A DNA stretch of 64,000 nt from Corythucha ciliata. Lineage: Eukaryota; Arthropoda; Insecta; Hemiptera; Tingidae. Location: assembly GCA_038030265.1 (NCBI GenBank), contig CM075942.1, forward strand, positions 50,310,751 through 50,374,750, read 5' to 3'. Position numbers and translations under genes: made by a program. The notes under the pieces are model-generated. The model was not told the DNA's origin and made no database searches. It was given only the letters and a program-made list of their open reading frames with translations. Positions 23,240 to 36,403 of the stretch are shown piece by piece. Each line of letters begins with the position of its first letter. The first letter of the stretch is position 1.

Positions 23240-24613
23240 GTTTCAAGAAGTTCACCTAACATCGTATTTTATTGTCTGTTCCAACATGTGTTCCCTCACC
23301 TTTCTCATCAAGTTGACAAACTCGTAAAAAGATCGAAACGCTTTTCAAGTGGGTGGAAGTTTGTCAAATAAGTCAACTGTGTTCTTGATTCTCCCAGTTT
23401 TGCCCTTAAACCGTTTCACCCCGTTAAAAAAGCGTTTTAAAAGAATAATGATCCCTATTTTACGACGGGTATAAAATTGTTTTTCTAGTAAATTCTTGCC
23501 CCTTTCGTTCTCCTTTTTATTTATTTTATTTTACTTTATTTTTAGGATTTCCTTATCTTAAAAACCCTATAGACCAAGGGGTTGAGGACGTATATAGTTT
23601 TGTCTTTCAAGATTTCAAAGAACCCCTCCGCCCCAATCAACCAAAACAACCGCTACGAAAAAGTAAGCTCACACGCGCACAATATTGTCAAGTGAAGTTC
23701 CCAACCACGTGGAGAAGAGTTAAGTGCATTTGATAAGCGCGATATATTCCCTCACTAAAAAGCCAAACTTGTCCTTTTATTATATCCCCTCGGGTGTGTG
23801 TGGAGGCGTGGGTTATGTAAAGGCTCACTATTTTATTGCGCAAAACCTTTTAAAGTCGGAAACAATTTAAAATACATATCGGATTTTTAAAAGGTGAAAA
23901 TAAGGACGTCGAAAACCTGTGGGGTAGAATCTCTCGACGTAAACGGCGATAAGCCTTTAAAAAAAATAAGGTATTTTATATGATTGGTCTTTGTCTGATT
24001 TGAATAAAATCGGAGCCTGGAGTCGGGTGTGATGGTGAATTCACCAAGCAAGGTGATGCTCCAAAACCAGAACTTTTGGGTTTCCCCTCCCCCAATTGAC
24101 CTTGTAACTGAAATAATAAGAAAGTACCAGCACACAGTTTCTTGCGAGTTTAACGCGTGTCTTTATGCTTCCCACTGAAGCCTGAAAAGGATGGCATTAC
24201 ATCAACAGCGTTTGTCGTCCGAGCGCGTGACCTGTGGATGTCGCAAGAAGACTACCTCACAAAGAGGTCTCTAAAGCTGTTACTGTCTACCCTCACATCT
24301 CACGTGCTGCTCATTTCAGGGGTTCTCTCCATTATGAGTTATATATATATAGGTATATAATCGCATAGGCACGTACTAGACAAGATAAAGGGGAGGGTCA
24401 ACTTGAAATCTCTCCCCTTCGGGCCTTAATAGTTTTTATTATTGTTGCCTAAATAAAATAAAAAATTGCAGATGGTCAGTGTAACCGAACTGTTTTGAAA
24501 CCGGCGGGCGCGGAGTGAACAATATAAATCGGTGGGAGGGAGTTTTTCCTTTTTATATCCAATCCACTTGTTCTTTTTTCTCAGTTTAATAAATGACTGA
24601 TCAGAAAATGGAA
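23240..24613. other. no gene seen
   Basis: A/T-rich DNA with a short TATATATAT tract near 24340-24350. Nothing else supported. Confidence 0.4.
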
Positions 24614-24619
24614 ATACAC

Positions 24620-24815
24620 CTTATCCATTTATGAAACTGAGCCAACAGGTTCTTCAATCTTTCGGGCGGGATCTGCTTTAAAGTCTCCGCACACTCACGC
24701 ACAACTCGGTATTTCTTCTTATAACCCTCCCCCTCACACCTCGTCCACCCATGCGTCATCTCCCCCAACCCGTCACAACAGTCCCTTGCCTTTCTCCTAT
24801 ACTCAAGAGACGACT
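24620..24815 (-). CDS. orphan internal exon candidate
   Basis: On the minus strand an open segment lies between an acceptor-like TTTCTTATAAAG and a donor AAG-GTGTAT (24619-24614). Its translation is Cys- and charge-rich and looks coding, with RRKARDCCDGLGEMTHGW and later ETLKQIPPERLKNLL. No partner exons were found on either side and no domain is recognised. It could be an exon of a small secreted protein or chance. Confidence 0.3.
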
Positions 24816-25602
24816 CTTTATAAGAAAGACAGTTAGTAATTACGGTCGAAGGGAAAAGCAAACGCATGGAATTCCTCAAGCGAAGTTTTCGAAGCGAGGG
24901 TGGAAAAACGTCCCTTTGTCGGCGGCGTTGTTTCTCGTTTTTACTTCGCGACCCTCCCCACCACCACAATACCCGCCCACCCCTTTTAACGATGACCGCG
25001 TAAAGTGTAGGAGAGAGGTCTCAAAGAATTAAAATAAAGAAGGATGACACAAAAAAGGAAAAAGAAAAAGAAGAATGAGGCGGGAGAGCGCTACTGTTAG
25101 CCAATGAAGACAATAGCCGACATTCTTGGCGTTTTTTCCTCCTCCCTCTTTTTTCTTCAATGAGGTTTTTTTTTCCCCCTTCAGTCCTGTGTTACCAGAA
25201 AATATAGATTAAAAAAGACTCAGATGGTCTCAGGCCAATTTAAACGTTTCTTGAAATGGAGGGGGGCAGCCATAATGTTCCAATGAGTAATGACTGACCT
25301 AATCTCACAATTAGCTTGAGGAGGGAGATGCACTAGGTCCTACGATGCGTGGCCCGTGCTACATACAGAACAGAAGTACCTCGTGATGTGGAATAGTCAT
25401 TGGGGGGGGGGGGATTAGTAGCGTACCGATTTTGAGGGGCCAGACAGATCCCCAGGTCCGACCATCAACTATACCCACCAAGCAAGAACAAAGTACATCA
25501 TAGCTAAACGAGATTCATTGTTGCCGCAGAGCCGAATTGGATGACTCCAGAGCCCTGAGTCACCTTCCTCCCAATTTATGGTAAATTGAACGGGTTTATA
25601 CT
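24816..25602. other. no gene seen
   Basis: Nothing supported; contains a run of about 11 G near 25401-25411. Confidence 0.4.
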
Positions 25603-25605
25603 TTA

Positions 25606-25825
25606 GGGCGCTTTCACACTTGGGATTCCGGTATCCGATTCCCGTATCGAGGATACTAAAAATACAATACGGCAAAAGCGCTCATTCATACTTATGATTC
25701 CGGAATCGGATCCTAAAAGTATGCGATTCCGGAATCAAAATGTGAAGGAGCGCCTTGACTGTAGCGTATTTTAAGTATCCTCGATACGGGAATCGGATAC
25801 CGGAATCTCAAGTGTGAAAACGGCC
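25606..25825. mobile_element. 220-bp PIF/Harbinger-type foldback MITE, copy 1
   Basis: The ends are inverted copies over about 55 bp, including ATTCCGGTATCCGATTCCCG. Flanked by TTA at 25603-25605 and 25826-25828. The centre holds further ATTCCGGAATC palindromes. A same-length copy is at 47502-47721. Confidence 0.9.
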
Positions 25826-26018
25826 TTAGAGTATAAATAAAATATAGAGAATGCACACAGTTTGAAAAAAGTGTTCAAACAAGGTGATTCAACTTTCTAT
25901 AGGTACCGCAGATCTTCAGCCATTACTGTCCTTCACCTACGTCACGAGTGGTCCCAACCACCTTTGCGCTGGACCCAGTACATTATTAATTGTTATTGGG
26001 TTGTCACCTCCGGTTTTA

Positions 26019-26326
26019 GGGCCGTATTCAGAGACCTTTCTTAACTTAAGGCCGCTTTAAAGTGCTTCAAATGCAGGTGATACATTTTAATAAACCGAAT
26101 GATCTTTGCACAACTTGAGTTAAGGTCGGTCGTCCACTGGAAGCGTTTTTGAGCGGCGCTACAACGAGCGTACATCCCAAAGCCTCAAATTGAATGTGAC
26201 ATCGTCCACTGCAGGCTTAGCAGCAGTAAATTCAATTTATGTATTTTTGTATGTACGCTCGATGTCGCTCGTTGTAGTGGACGACCGGCCTAAGGCTCCG
26301 ATAACGAAGATTTCTGAATACGGCCA
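26019..26326. mobile_element. outer PIF/Harbinger-type MITE (interrupted)
   Basis: Inverted ends GGGCCGTATTCAGA and, in reverse, TGGCCGTATTCAGA, with TTA on both flanks (26016-26018, 26327-26329). A second MITE has inserted inside it at 26124-26290, after a TTAA site. Confidence 0.85.
26124..26290. mobile_element. inner MITE nested in the 26.0-kb MITE
   Basis: 167 bp with inverted ends GGTCGGTCGTCCACT and GGCCGGTCGTCCACT, flanked by TAA on both sides (26121-26123, 26291-26293). It is inserted within another MITE and so is younger than it. Confidence 0.88.
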
Positions 26327-26339
26327 TTACTCTCTCAAA

Positions 26340-27040
26340 AGGACAACATCGCAGGATTAACTTCCTAAAAAACCAATTTCGTTGGGTTGAGCCGTTCAAA
26401 AACACAATTAAGCTTGGGTCTACAATTAAGACACTTTCAAAGTCTAATTTTTCACGAATTTGACACTCGCAGAACCAAATTTAGGGAATTTGGCCAATTC
26501 AATCCCCAAAACTCACCCTCTGGTGCCTTAAAAACGGAATTCACTAGCTTATCTCTTTATGGGGCGTCGAACATCAATTTCGCGTGGTAGACTCCCCTAG
26601 CCATCTCTCGCCTGTAAAAGCAATTTCGGTGGTTCCACAGCATGAAAAAAAGAATAATTTCCATTCAAAAAGCAATTGCGTAGCGTTGGCACATTCAAAA
26701 CAAATTTCTCGGGGCTGGCTTCCTAAAAAAACAAAAATTCCCCGGGGCTGGCTCCCTGAAAAAAACCAAATTTTGGTGTAGTGTCATTAAAAACCAATTT
26801 CACTGCTTTATGACTCGCGATAGAAAGCAATTCCGCGGGTTTCACTGCCTCATATCCAAATTACTCGCTCATTCACCAATTCAAAAAACAATTTCTCGGG
26901 GATGGTTTATTTTGAAGAGCAATTTGACGGGTCTGATGATTCCTTTCAAAAACAAAATTTCGCAGAGTCAAAATTGGCCCGTTAAAGCTCAATTTCGCGT
27001 GCGACTGGCTCCATGAAAAAACCAAATGTGATGTTCTAGG
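26340..27040 (+). repeat. degenerate array, family B (about 33-bp unit)
   Basis: Units like CAATTTCGCGGGGCTGGCTC followed by a CATTCAAAAA-type stretch, repeated some twenty times with strong drift. Followed at once by a family A array. Open frames across it are by-products. Confidence 0.7.
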
Positions 27041-27044
27041 GGCA

Positions 27045-27310
27045 AGACACCGGCTAAAATTGAGGAAAAGCGCTAATTTGTGGCGGAAATTGAGAAAAAA
27101 AAACTCAGGTTCACGGTTTGAATTGAAATAAAATAATATGGATCATTCACTTGCAAAAATTGAAAGAGAGTACTATTTCACGTCTAAAATTGAGGCAAAG
27201 TGATAAGTTAGCTGCTAAAATTAGGAGAAAGCGATTATTTACAGCTAAAATTGAGAAAACGCGCTATTTCACCTCTGAAATTTATAGTAAGTGTTATTTC
27301 GCGAAAATTG
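27045..27310 (+). repeat. degenerate array, family A
   Basis: Seven or eight units of the TAAAATTGAGAAAAAGCG type directly after the family B array. Confidence 0.65.
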
Positions 27311-29582
27311 AGAAAATGAAAATTTTTGGCACGGAAAGTAATCCATTTTTGGCGCTGACGAGACCATTTTTGCGCCTCCCTAATAGAGGCGTTTTGGTCG
27401 AGACTGGAAAAAATTACCCTATAAATCACCATTTAAGCCCTTGGCGGGCTTGTCAAAAATAATTCTGGTGGGCTCGAAGGTTTCCACAACAACAAATCGT
27501 GCTTTTGTGCGCTTCAAATCGTTATTTTTGGTGGTCCTGGGTAATAATAGGCACATTGTACTGCTCCGCAAGTCCGCATTGCCGTTCATTACACGATTTT
27601 ATTAATATTTCCGTGGATGGTGACATTCATCACCGGTAACTTGCTTCTCAAACTGACAAATTCGCTCAGAAGCCGGCAGTTATAATGAGTATAGTAATCA
27701 ATTAATGATGAAAAATCCGACAGATTTTTTTTCTTCAATTCACCGTAAATAGAAAAAAGAAGGGAGAGAAAAAAAAGAAAGAGAGAAAAAAAAAAAAAAA
27801 AAAAAAAAACGGGGAAAAAATAAACAAGTAAGTAGAGAACCAAACAAGTCGCCATTCCCATGAAAAAAAAAGTAATAATAATCCGCTCATAGAGAAGTCT
27901 ATACGTCTATTGAAGAACTTCTTTGTTCGAACTAGTCTCAACTTGAAAGGGTTCCGTTAAAGGCGGATATGGTTAAGAGTGTCAAATACTCTAAACCGAC
28001 GGTGGGCGATATGTAAAGGCAAGGGGTGGGTTTCCTCGAATTCTAAACAATTAGTGGTGTTTTACGCCCTCCCCCGCCCCTGCCAACATCACCCGATAAC
28101 TAGTTTCTTCGACGGTTCTGCTTGCAAACGAAGTCATTGTATAGGGGAGGAATTTCGTTAAGATTGTAAAGGTTTTCGCTGTGGGGTTTTAAAAAGAGGA
28201 AAAAAAAAATCTTACACAATATTGAGCTTCTAATCAAGGTATTTTCAGCGTCAAACAAGCTTCGAGGAAACTAGATTCCACCCTCTCGCTCCTTTTGAAC
28301 GAATTTTGAATATACAAACGGCCATTTGCGTATTTTCCTCGAGTCTATGCTAAAGTAGACCTCACGCGCCGTGATTATAGCGCTAATGGAAAAACATTTT
28401 TATCGCTATCGACCTCCCACTGCTATCAGCCGAACATGCTCGCTTTCCTTTAGCGTTTTATTAATTATTTATAGGACGAAAAACCACGGTGCTATCTCGT
28501 CAACACGTCGAATATTAACATGACTTTGTTACTTATCGAAGAGGTCCAGATTGAGCACACTAAAACAAGTTTTTTTTTTTTTTTTTACCTTCTTTCAACA
28601 CAAAAGAGCGGCCACATTTTATTTTTGGTTTCTCAACATTTGTGAAGTGGGCATGGTTTAGGAATAAAAAAAAATCAAAATTGTGGGAGTCTTACGCGTC
28701 TGAGAGGCTTTAACAAAATTTACAGCACAGCCCTCCCTCGATTCTCAATTATTCCGGTAATAAGATTAACGCCGTAATCTTCCGTCGAGTCTTGGATTCT
28801 ATGGTATAATTGCCTAAAGCCTCTTCTCCAGAGTCTAGTCCAAATTGGGACGACTTCATTAGGATAATCGTCCCATTTTATAATTTATGTCTGTTTTTTT
28901 ATTATTATTCTTTACTTCTTCATCGCACAAAAATATGGTTTAGGGGATGGGAGGGGGCGAGTAGTAAAATAAACAAGTGAACAAAAAAAAAAAAAAAAAG
29001 CGGCACCACGATGAGAGGGCGAAGCGGGGGAGATTGTGAAGTTCAACTCACGCTTCTAAATACGGCGAGCTCGGATAGGTTTACTGTGACTTAACGGCGA
29101 TTACAAGTTAGTTATGATCTCATTCAACGATATTTATGGTTTAAAAAAGAAGTTTCGTAAACTGGAATCAACGTAGGTATATGTATAAATATAAAAAAAG
29201 TTGAGCATTATTGGCGGGAAGGGTGCGTGCGTGTGGTATAACAGTGGGGATTATGGTGAGGGGGTAGGAGGGTAGAATTTAGGAGAGTGCGTGTCGCAGT
29301 GCTTAAAACCAAAATGACGACTGAATCAATAATAAAGTCGTACTCAAATATGTGTGGAAATATGGGACATTTTTGACTGAAAAGAGAAAAAGGGTAAGAG
29401 CAATAACTTGCAGCCGGGCTTCTCAGTTATTGAAACTGCATTGCCTGCCCTGAATAAAGACGTGTCTCCGAAAAAAAAAAACGAAGCCCCCCCCTCTCAC
29501 CTATCATATGAATTTTAGAATAAACGGGGAAAAATATAAATGATATACCACATAAACAAAAATGAACAATTTTTTCCTCCTT
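27311..29582. other. no gene seen
   Basis: A/T-rich. Contains a long purine block (27760-27850, poly-A with scattered G) and other A or T tracts near 28573 and 28984. Nothing else supported. Confidence 0.4.
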
Positions 29583-29585
29583 TTA

Positions 29586-29825
29586 AGGGGTCCATACACG
29601 TACAATAATTATTACGTAATAAATTTGTTCTATATATTTTAACGTTTACCCTATACACGTTCAATATATTGCACAATATTTGGGGTTTCATCTGATTTTT
29701 CTGATGTTTTCAAATAAAAAATAGTTTGCACATACGTTGTGCAACCCATCAATACTACACATGCACGTTCAATTTTATTGTAACCCCTATACTGCGCAAT
29801 ATTTATTGTACGAATATGGGCCGCT
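29586..29825. mobile_element. 240-bp PIF/Harbinger-type MITE
   Basis: Inverted ends AGGGGTCCATACACGTACAA and AGCGGCCCATATTCGTACAA, flanked by TTA on both sides (29583-29585, 29826-29828). Confidence 0.85.
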
Positions 29826-29984
29826 TTATCACATTTTAGCTATAGTTCTCGTAGCTAGTAGAGATTAGCTAGTTTCATTTGACTAACATGAAGACACAGA
29901 ATCAGTAGTAGAAACATAAATAATAGTAAAAAAACATGAAAAAAAAAAAAAAAAAATTAAGCAGGTACATCAATCTTTCAGTCT

Positions 29985-30170
29985 TCAGAATTCTTGCAGA
30001 AGAGGACACAGATCTTCCTGGAGCATTGCGGGCAAATTAGCTCTGGCAAATTAGATCGGGCAGGTTTAGGCCGTCTTTCTGTGCAACTGGTTATACAGAC
30101 ACAGTGTTTACGCCACTTTGGCATGACAGGGGTTCCCTGCTGGGTGCTGCCCCCGAGCGATGACACCAAA
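29985..30170 (-). pseudogene. possible piggyBac-type C-terminal zinc-ribbon remnant
   Basis: The minus strand encodes a Cys-rich tail with KHCVC, then SC, then LICPQCSRKICV and FC before a stop. Paired Cys after a basic patch near the C-terminus fits the zinc ribbon of piggyBac-like transposases. Only about 50 residues are plausible, and no catalytic domain lies upstream on that strand. Confidence 0.3.
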
Positions 30171-30783
30171 AATCAACCTAACTTAACGGATAGATTCCCC
30201 GCTCCTCTCGTCGTTTTCACTCTCCCCAATTTCTAGAAATTCGATATCGATATTCGGTTTCTCGTGGTCGTTAAAGGCACATGCTTTTTTCGTTCGATTA
30301 TGGCTATTCTTAAACGAACTATTCGCTTTTATAGACATCGAATTATTACCAAATACAATAAATTAATCTTGTCGCGCGGCCGTCGAAAGCGATCGCAATA
30401 TTCTTAATCCATACGTCGTGTATCGTCAGAGAACGAAGGAAGGGTATCCGTAACAATTCCTTATTCCGACTTACCCCCCCCCCTTCCTTTCACCATTGAC
30501 CTCTGGCACGACTTCAGAAAGGTAAGTCTTAGCTTAATTGTTGCGAAAGTGTCATCGACGGTTTCACAGTAAAATCAATTATACAGTCCACTATCCACCA
30601 AACACACAGTTTGCAGTATTTTCTGGTCGCTAGCTTCACTTCTGAGGTAGCACGTTGTATGGATTGACGGTCATTTCTAGGATTAATCACTTTTTTCGAT
30701 TGTAAGCTTTCAATTCTGACTTCGAGTGTTTTGTCTTCGTTTCCAGGTGTGGCCACACCAGCTGTAAGGCGAGCTTTTTTAGT

Positions 30784-31755
30784 GCATTTCATTCTGAAAA
30801 TGCACTATTGGTCTCGTCGTGATGGTGGCAAACATGGGTCATGTCATGTTTTTTTCACGTTTCAGAACCTCTAGAACACGAATTCAGTGGTCTCCAGGAT
30901 TCATATATATATATATATATATATCGTTTTTCTTGTTAGCACGATAACTCTCGAAGAAATCATAAGACCCCGGTCGGTATTGCATTTGGGCCTAATCGGT
31001 CGCGGTGGAGGGGGGGGGAATAGGGGTTGAAATGGTCAAAAAATCACTATAAATCACCAGTTGATTCTAGAAGCATCATATTCGGTACGTATACTCCATG
31101 TTAGAGTAGCCTTTGATTCCCATTTTAATTTTTTGAAAAAGTCGAAGTGGAGGGGGAGTTGCCCCCGGAGTGGAAGTAAGCGTGTGGTCTTGTTAGCACG
31201 ATAACTCTCGAAGAAATCAATTTAGCGGAACGCGCTTTGGCGTTGATTCTAGAAGCATTATATTCGGCACGTATACTCCATGTTATAGTAGCATTTGATT
31301 CCCATTTCAATTTTTCGAAAAAGTCAAGGTGGTGGGGGTGGTCCTTCCGGTGTGGAAGTGTAAAAATAGCGTTGAACTTCACAAGTTCATCTTAGCGCTC
31401 TAAAATTCGACTCAATAATTTAATGTAACGAAAGCCCTGGGTTCCATTGAGATTTATCGAAAAATTTGATGGGGGATGGTGAAATGGGGGATGAAATTTC
31501 AAAAAATCGCTTAAATTCACACGTTTAGGTATTATAAAATACGGCACAAAAATTTAATATAACAAAGCCCTTGGAAAACTACTGAAACTTTTCGAAATTT
31601 TTGAAGAGAGGGTGGTGAAAATAGAGGAAGAAGTTCGGCTTAATGAAACAAATTATGGTATCAAAATTATTACTTCTGGGGCGGCTTAGGGTATCCGTTA
31701 CGGAATGAAATGCACTCTTTCCGACCGCCAGCTGCCGGAGCGATTTTTTTTTTAT
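30784..31755 (-). mobile_element. interspersed repeat G, copy 2, with internal duplication
   Basis: Reverse-orientation copy of 14636-15215, from TGCATTTCATTCTGAAAATG to CAGCTGCCGGAGCGATTTTT. It is longer because a segment with GTTAGCACGATAACTCTCG and ATTCTAGAAGCAT occurs twice (about 30937-31130 and 31193-31330). A TATATA tract sits at 30903-30924, matching the one in copy 1. Confidence 0.65.
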
Positions 31756-32429
31756 AAATTCATTCCTGGAATCCATTGCAGATTTGCTGAATCATTCATG
31801 GATAATAAATCCATTTAAATTGCATCATGCGTCTCAGAGACCTGCTTAATTGAAGCTTGTAAGTCTGATAGACTCCCAATAAATGAGTAAGCGAGTCCAA
31901 GGGACTCATACGCAAACTGTGTTTCAAAATACATGTTAGTCTCGGAGACTCACAAAGATGTATTTTTCTTATCATTTATTTTTACCGAGGAGGCAAAGAG
32001 CCAAGGAACATTTCCCGAGCTCCTTCACCTCAAAGACAACTATAAATGAAGAAGGAATAGAGAGAGCACTGGAGTTCGGACGGAGCACAGTGCAGTGTGG
32101 CCAAAATTGCAAAAAATTGTGGCTCTGTGATTCTCTAACAGACTCCTAGCATAACGAACGGGTTAATTTCACGGCGATCCGCTTTCATTATGGCAATACA
32201 GTGGCTTTTTGGCCACGGAATTTATTTGTTGACTGACTAAACCGCTCGTATTCGCGTTCAAAAGCAAAACTTCTGATTTCAAATCTCACCCGTCCCTCCT
32301 AAAATTATGAATTCGTAGATGTTTTCCTCGCAATCGTGCAGTTTCACGGTTGTATAACCCGAAACTTGCATTTTACGGTTATTTTAGCATCAAAGCGTTG
32401 TGGCTCTTTAAAATGAACTAACAACACGA
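31756..32429. other. no gene seen
   Basis: No supported gene. Contains several AGTCTC/GAGACT strings but no clear repeat unit. Confidence 0.4.
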
Positions 32430-33000
32430 ACTTGACTGACATGACATGAACTTGAAATGACATCCGTGAAGTTGGCCTTTTTGTTAAAGAGATAATCCCT
32501 CGAAATTGACTTCTAATCTTGCCAACTTAACAAAGTTTAGATTATGAAAGAGTCATGTACGCTTGTTCTTGAGGAGACAATGGTAACATTGGTTCTCAAA
32601 TTAACCAAAACCACAAAATTATGTTCTGTAAGTGTCGAATCAATGAAATTTGAACTACAAAAAAGCCCGCACCATGGCATTTCTTTTATTAAGGCCCCAA
32701 ACGAGAGAAATCGTTTTTGTAACCCCGTGAAATTGGATTTTTGAACGAGTCACGCCCGCAAAATTGGTTTTTTATGGAGTCAATCCTGCGAAATTGGATT
32801 TATAATTGTGCAAAACCCACAAAATTCTGTTTTGCAAGTGCCATATGCACAAAATTTTGGCGTTTAAAAGGGGCTAAACCAATGACATTGATTTGAGTTC
32901 TATAAGATCTAAATTCGTGAAATTTGGGGTTTGAAAGGGCTAATTTGGCCCAAAACCGACAAACTGGCGTTTAAATGGTCGCGAAAAAGGGCTTTTCAAT
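32430..33000 (-). repeat. degenerate array, family B (reverse orientation)
   Basis: Units of the form CGCAAAATTGGTTTTTTATG and close variants at about 33 bp, the reverse complement of the 26.3-kb array. Confidence 0.65.
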
Positions 33001-36000
33001 GCGGGGCAATGCTCATCCAAGTATTGAAATGGACTGCTTGGTGGATCTGGATAGGTTTGAAGGGTGATTGATATTAAGAATCATTAAATATTTTAAGCAT
33101 TTTGTCCTGGTTTTTTAGATTTTTTCCTCGCCTGAAAGTCATGCCTCTGTCAATCCCTAAAATGTGAGAGTGGGTGGTACAGTTTAGTGATGCAAAGCTC
33201 GGCACGTAACGGATAACTGTCAGATTAGCAAGGCTGATCCCCACCACGTAGGACTCGAAAATTTGAAAATTAGACCCTAAAATTCGGCACCCCTCGACAC
33301 GGGTCACCCGGTGACCGTCTTTGTTGGAGGAGGGTCTTCTGCCTGGCTCCCAAGGCCTCCTCAGGATTATAAAGCATCCATGTGCTGAAAAATGAGGAAA
33401 ATGCTTGTTGAATAATTATATTTAGTCGCATAATGTTCATAAATCCTGAATTTTATCTCGAAGGATTTTTCCGAATAAATATGTTTACTTTATGGTAATA
33501 TTTCAACTTTGATTTTAATTTATCACTTTATTTTTTTTAAAGGTTTCTCCTTGCCCCACGCTATCAACGGCGCGGCCCGACGCGACGTTATAAATCCGAA
33601 CCTCTCCCACACACCTACTATGTGAGTTCACACGTCTTGGGGACGGGCTGTATGTGCCCTATTTGTCGTATCGCACCCACACGTTCAGTTAAAAAAAAAC
33701 AGGGACTTCCTTCAGTTATTGATTTCTAACCGTTTAATTTGTAGACAGGAAGTTCAAGGGAGAAGGAGTGAGCAAGACAATAAAAAAAACTGCCGGGCGC
33801 GATTCTGATGACTCGGAAAACCAGACTGTTCGGTCGTGCTGTAATTGCATAAGTTTAAACCCCCTGGACTGAAACAATTTTACTACGTCTGGACGTGGTA
33901 GCGGTTAGGGGGTGTCATCAACGGGGGGGGGGGGCGTTTTGGATTGAGTTGTAAGGGCGCCTCAGACATTAACAGGCCTGTCACTTTCAGCCTCGTTATC
34001 TCCTTTCCAATTAATGTAAATTTACTGCACGTTGTCAATGGCAGAACCAATGTTAATCACTGCAATATCGTTGGTTTTCCAGGGAAATAACAACGGTAGA
34101 AACTGTTCTACCAAAAACTCGGTAGCGTTAACAGTTCTCCCTTCACCGCAATCAAAAAGCTTTTAGACTATTTCAATAAGTTTCGCGTACTCGAAGCGAT
34201 GACCTCCACCTGTTTCTGTAGACTCACCACAGATAACACTTTCTCTCTCCACTCCACCCCCCACCAACTCACTTTATCCAACAATAAATAACTGCAGGCC
34301 GGAAAACGACTCGTATTATACGCTCCCTTCGTTAGGCTCTTCATTCTACTTTATATCAGATATAAACCCTTGCAAGACCACGCTTCCTTCGTAATGTAAA
34401 AATTCCTGCCTTTCGAGCTAGTCTTCTCGGATTTTCCTTGACCATAAATAGTTTAAAGGTAAAAAATAAACGAATATTAAATTAAATTTGTCCAAGTTTC
34501 TTGAACTCTCAATTAAACATTTTTAATTACTCGTTGTCTATTGAGAATGAGGGCTTTCGTATAAGAGCGTTTTTTCTTCAAAGGTCACGACAAAAAAAAG
34601 GTAGCGCAAAATAAATAGCTAACCTTGTAGGGGTGTGCGTGCACGCTGGAAATTATGTTGTCTTTTAAATCACAGTCCACCACTGAACGGCGGCAGATCA
34701 CCTGGGGAACTGAGGGGGGAGAAGAGAGTGAGAAATTGGGCGGCATCTTACAAAATAACGAGATAAATCGGCCTTCCATCTGCGAATATTAAAAGGGCCG
34801 TCTGAAATGAGTCATCTGGTACTTCCCACGTCCTCGTCAAAAAATATCGCGAGAACTTAAAATTTCGAAGAAAAAAGTATTTTTCCGGAGCTCATTAGAA
34901 CATACTGAACATTCTTGCGGAGTCGCGATAAGTGGGCCTTCTATTCCTATGAGAAGGCGTCCCAATCCGCTAATACGCGGTCAGTTTTTGCTGAATTTGA
35001 CAACAAATCTCTCTTTTATATATTTTTTTTTTTTTTTTTTTTTTTTGTAAATAGCTTAGAATGTTACACTTGATCCATTTCAAGACGAAGTCATTAAAAT
35101 CGTAGGCAAATAATAGCGAGCTTGATAAAGCTTGGCGGAGTTAAACAATTAAACGTTGTTGAACAGGTGTTTTTTAATAACGCTTACAATAAATTAAATA
35201 TAAATAAAAACTAGGAGTCGTTAAAGTCGTTTTTTTATTCATCCGAGTACCCCCTCAACGAGTGAGATATATATTGCTTGTAGCGTCGACACAGGGTGGG
35301 TGTCGTCGACCTTGGGGTCTAACACGCTAATTACATACGATCCCCTGGTAAAAAGACTTGACAAAGTGTGTACCGCGGTTAGTTTGTGAAGACTGTGGGT
35401 GATGGGGTTGTGGTGCTGGGAGGTGGGGGGTGGTCAGGCGAAGAGAGCACATAACCAGGCGGAGAAAAGCCCGTCTGAAAATTCATCGTCCTACACGACG
35501 AGCGGGGCTGCGGGGCCAAATGTTCGATATGAGCGTACCTCCACATCCGCTGCCACCTCCGTCATGTTATGTCCTTCTTCTGAACACGCTTCCTCGAGTT
35601 TTTTCCCCCAAGTCTTGTCTCTCCGCCAGGTTATCTTGTTTGAAAATTGCGACCCCTTCTTCGTTTTCGCAAGATTAATTTATCACTCTTTAGAGCTATA
35701 GTTGTATGGAAAAGAAAAAAAAAAAACGAAAAATGGAGATTTTGTGAAAGAGCTAAGTCTCACCAAACACCTACCGAATGACCTTGCTCCCACTTTCTTT
35801 TACTTAACAACTGTGTTATTGCAATTTTTCACACGTATCCTTTGACAGCATGTTAAATAAACAATTTATTATTACCAAGCTGCCATCCGTAGGAACTCGT
35901 TAGAATGAAAGATTGGCACTAAACAAACACAAATGGCTCGAGATATTCTTATAAACGCAGGATTTAGGGATGGCACGGGGCATAATTAGCGGAAACTATG

Positions 36001-36403
36001 AACCGAATAGTTGGAGAGACTGAAATGCACAAGTTCCATCGCAAAACCATCTTTTCGGGATTAATTTCTGTATTATGGGAGAAATGGCTCGCTTTTTGGA
36101 TATAATTTTGCCAACTGAATCCAAGTGCACCGTTTAGTCATAATTGTGGTGAAGGATTATACCGAGTTCGTGGTGAAATTATCAGTTTCCGTGGAGATTA
36201 CGCCAGTTTCAGAAGTTTTATGGACCTCTTGGAGTCAAACATTCAGTTTCTGAAGTCATTTCAGCTCCAGTTTGTGAATTTTTTACATTTTTTGTGTTGC
36301 TATTAATGATTTCCGCGTGTGTGTGAGAGGCGAGGAATGTGTAATTTTAGGCTAAATAACCAGCGCTACTACCTCAAAGTGTATAACCTGGGCTTGTGAG
36401 AGG
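33001..36403. other. no gene seen
   Basis: No supported gene. Contains a G run near 33924 and a long T-tract near 35025-35046. Confidence 0.4.

Noticed and set aside
33804..33840. CUGAUGA then GGAAAACC near 33.8 kb as a hammerhead
   Set aside because: No stem II can form between the two boxes and stem I strands do not pair.
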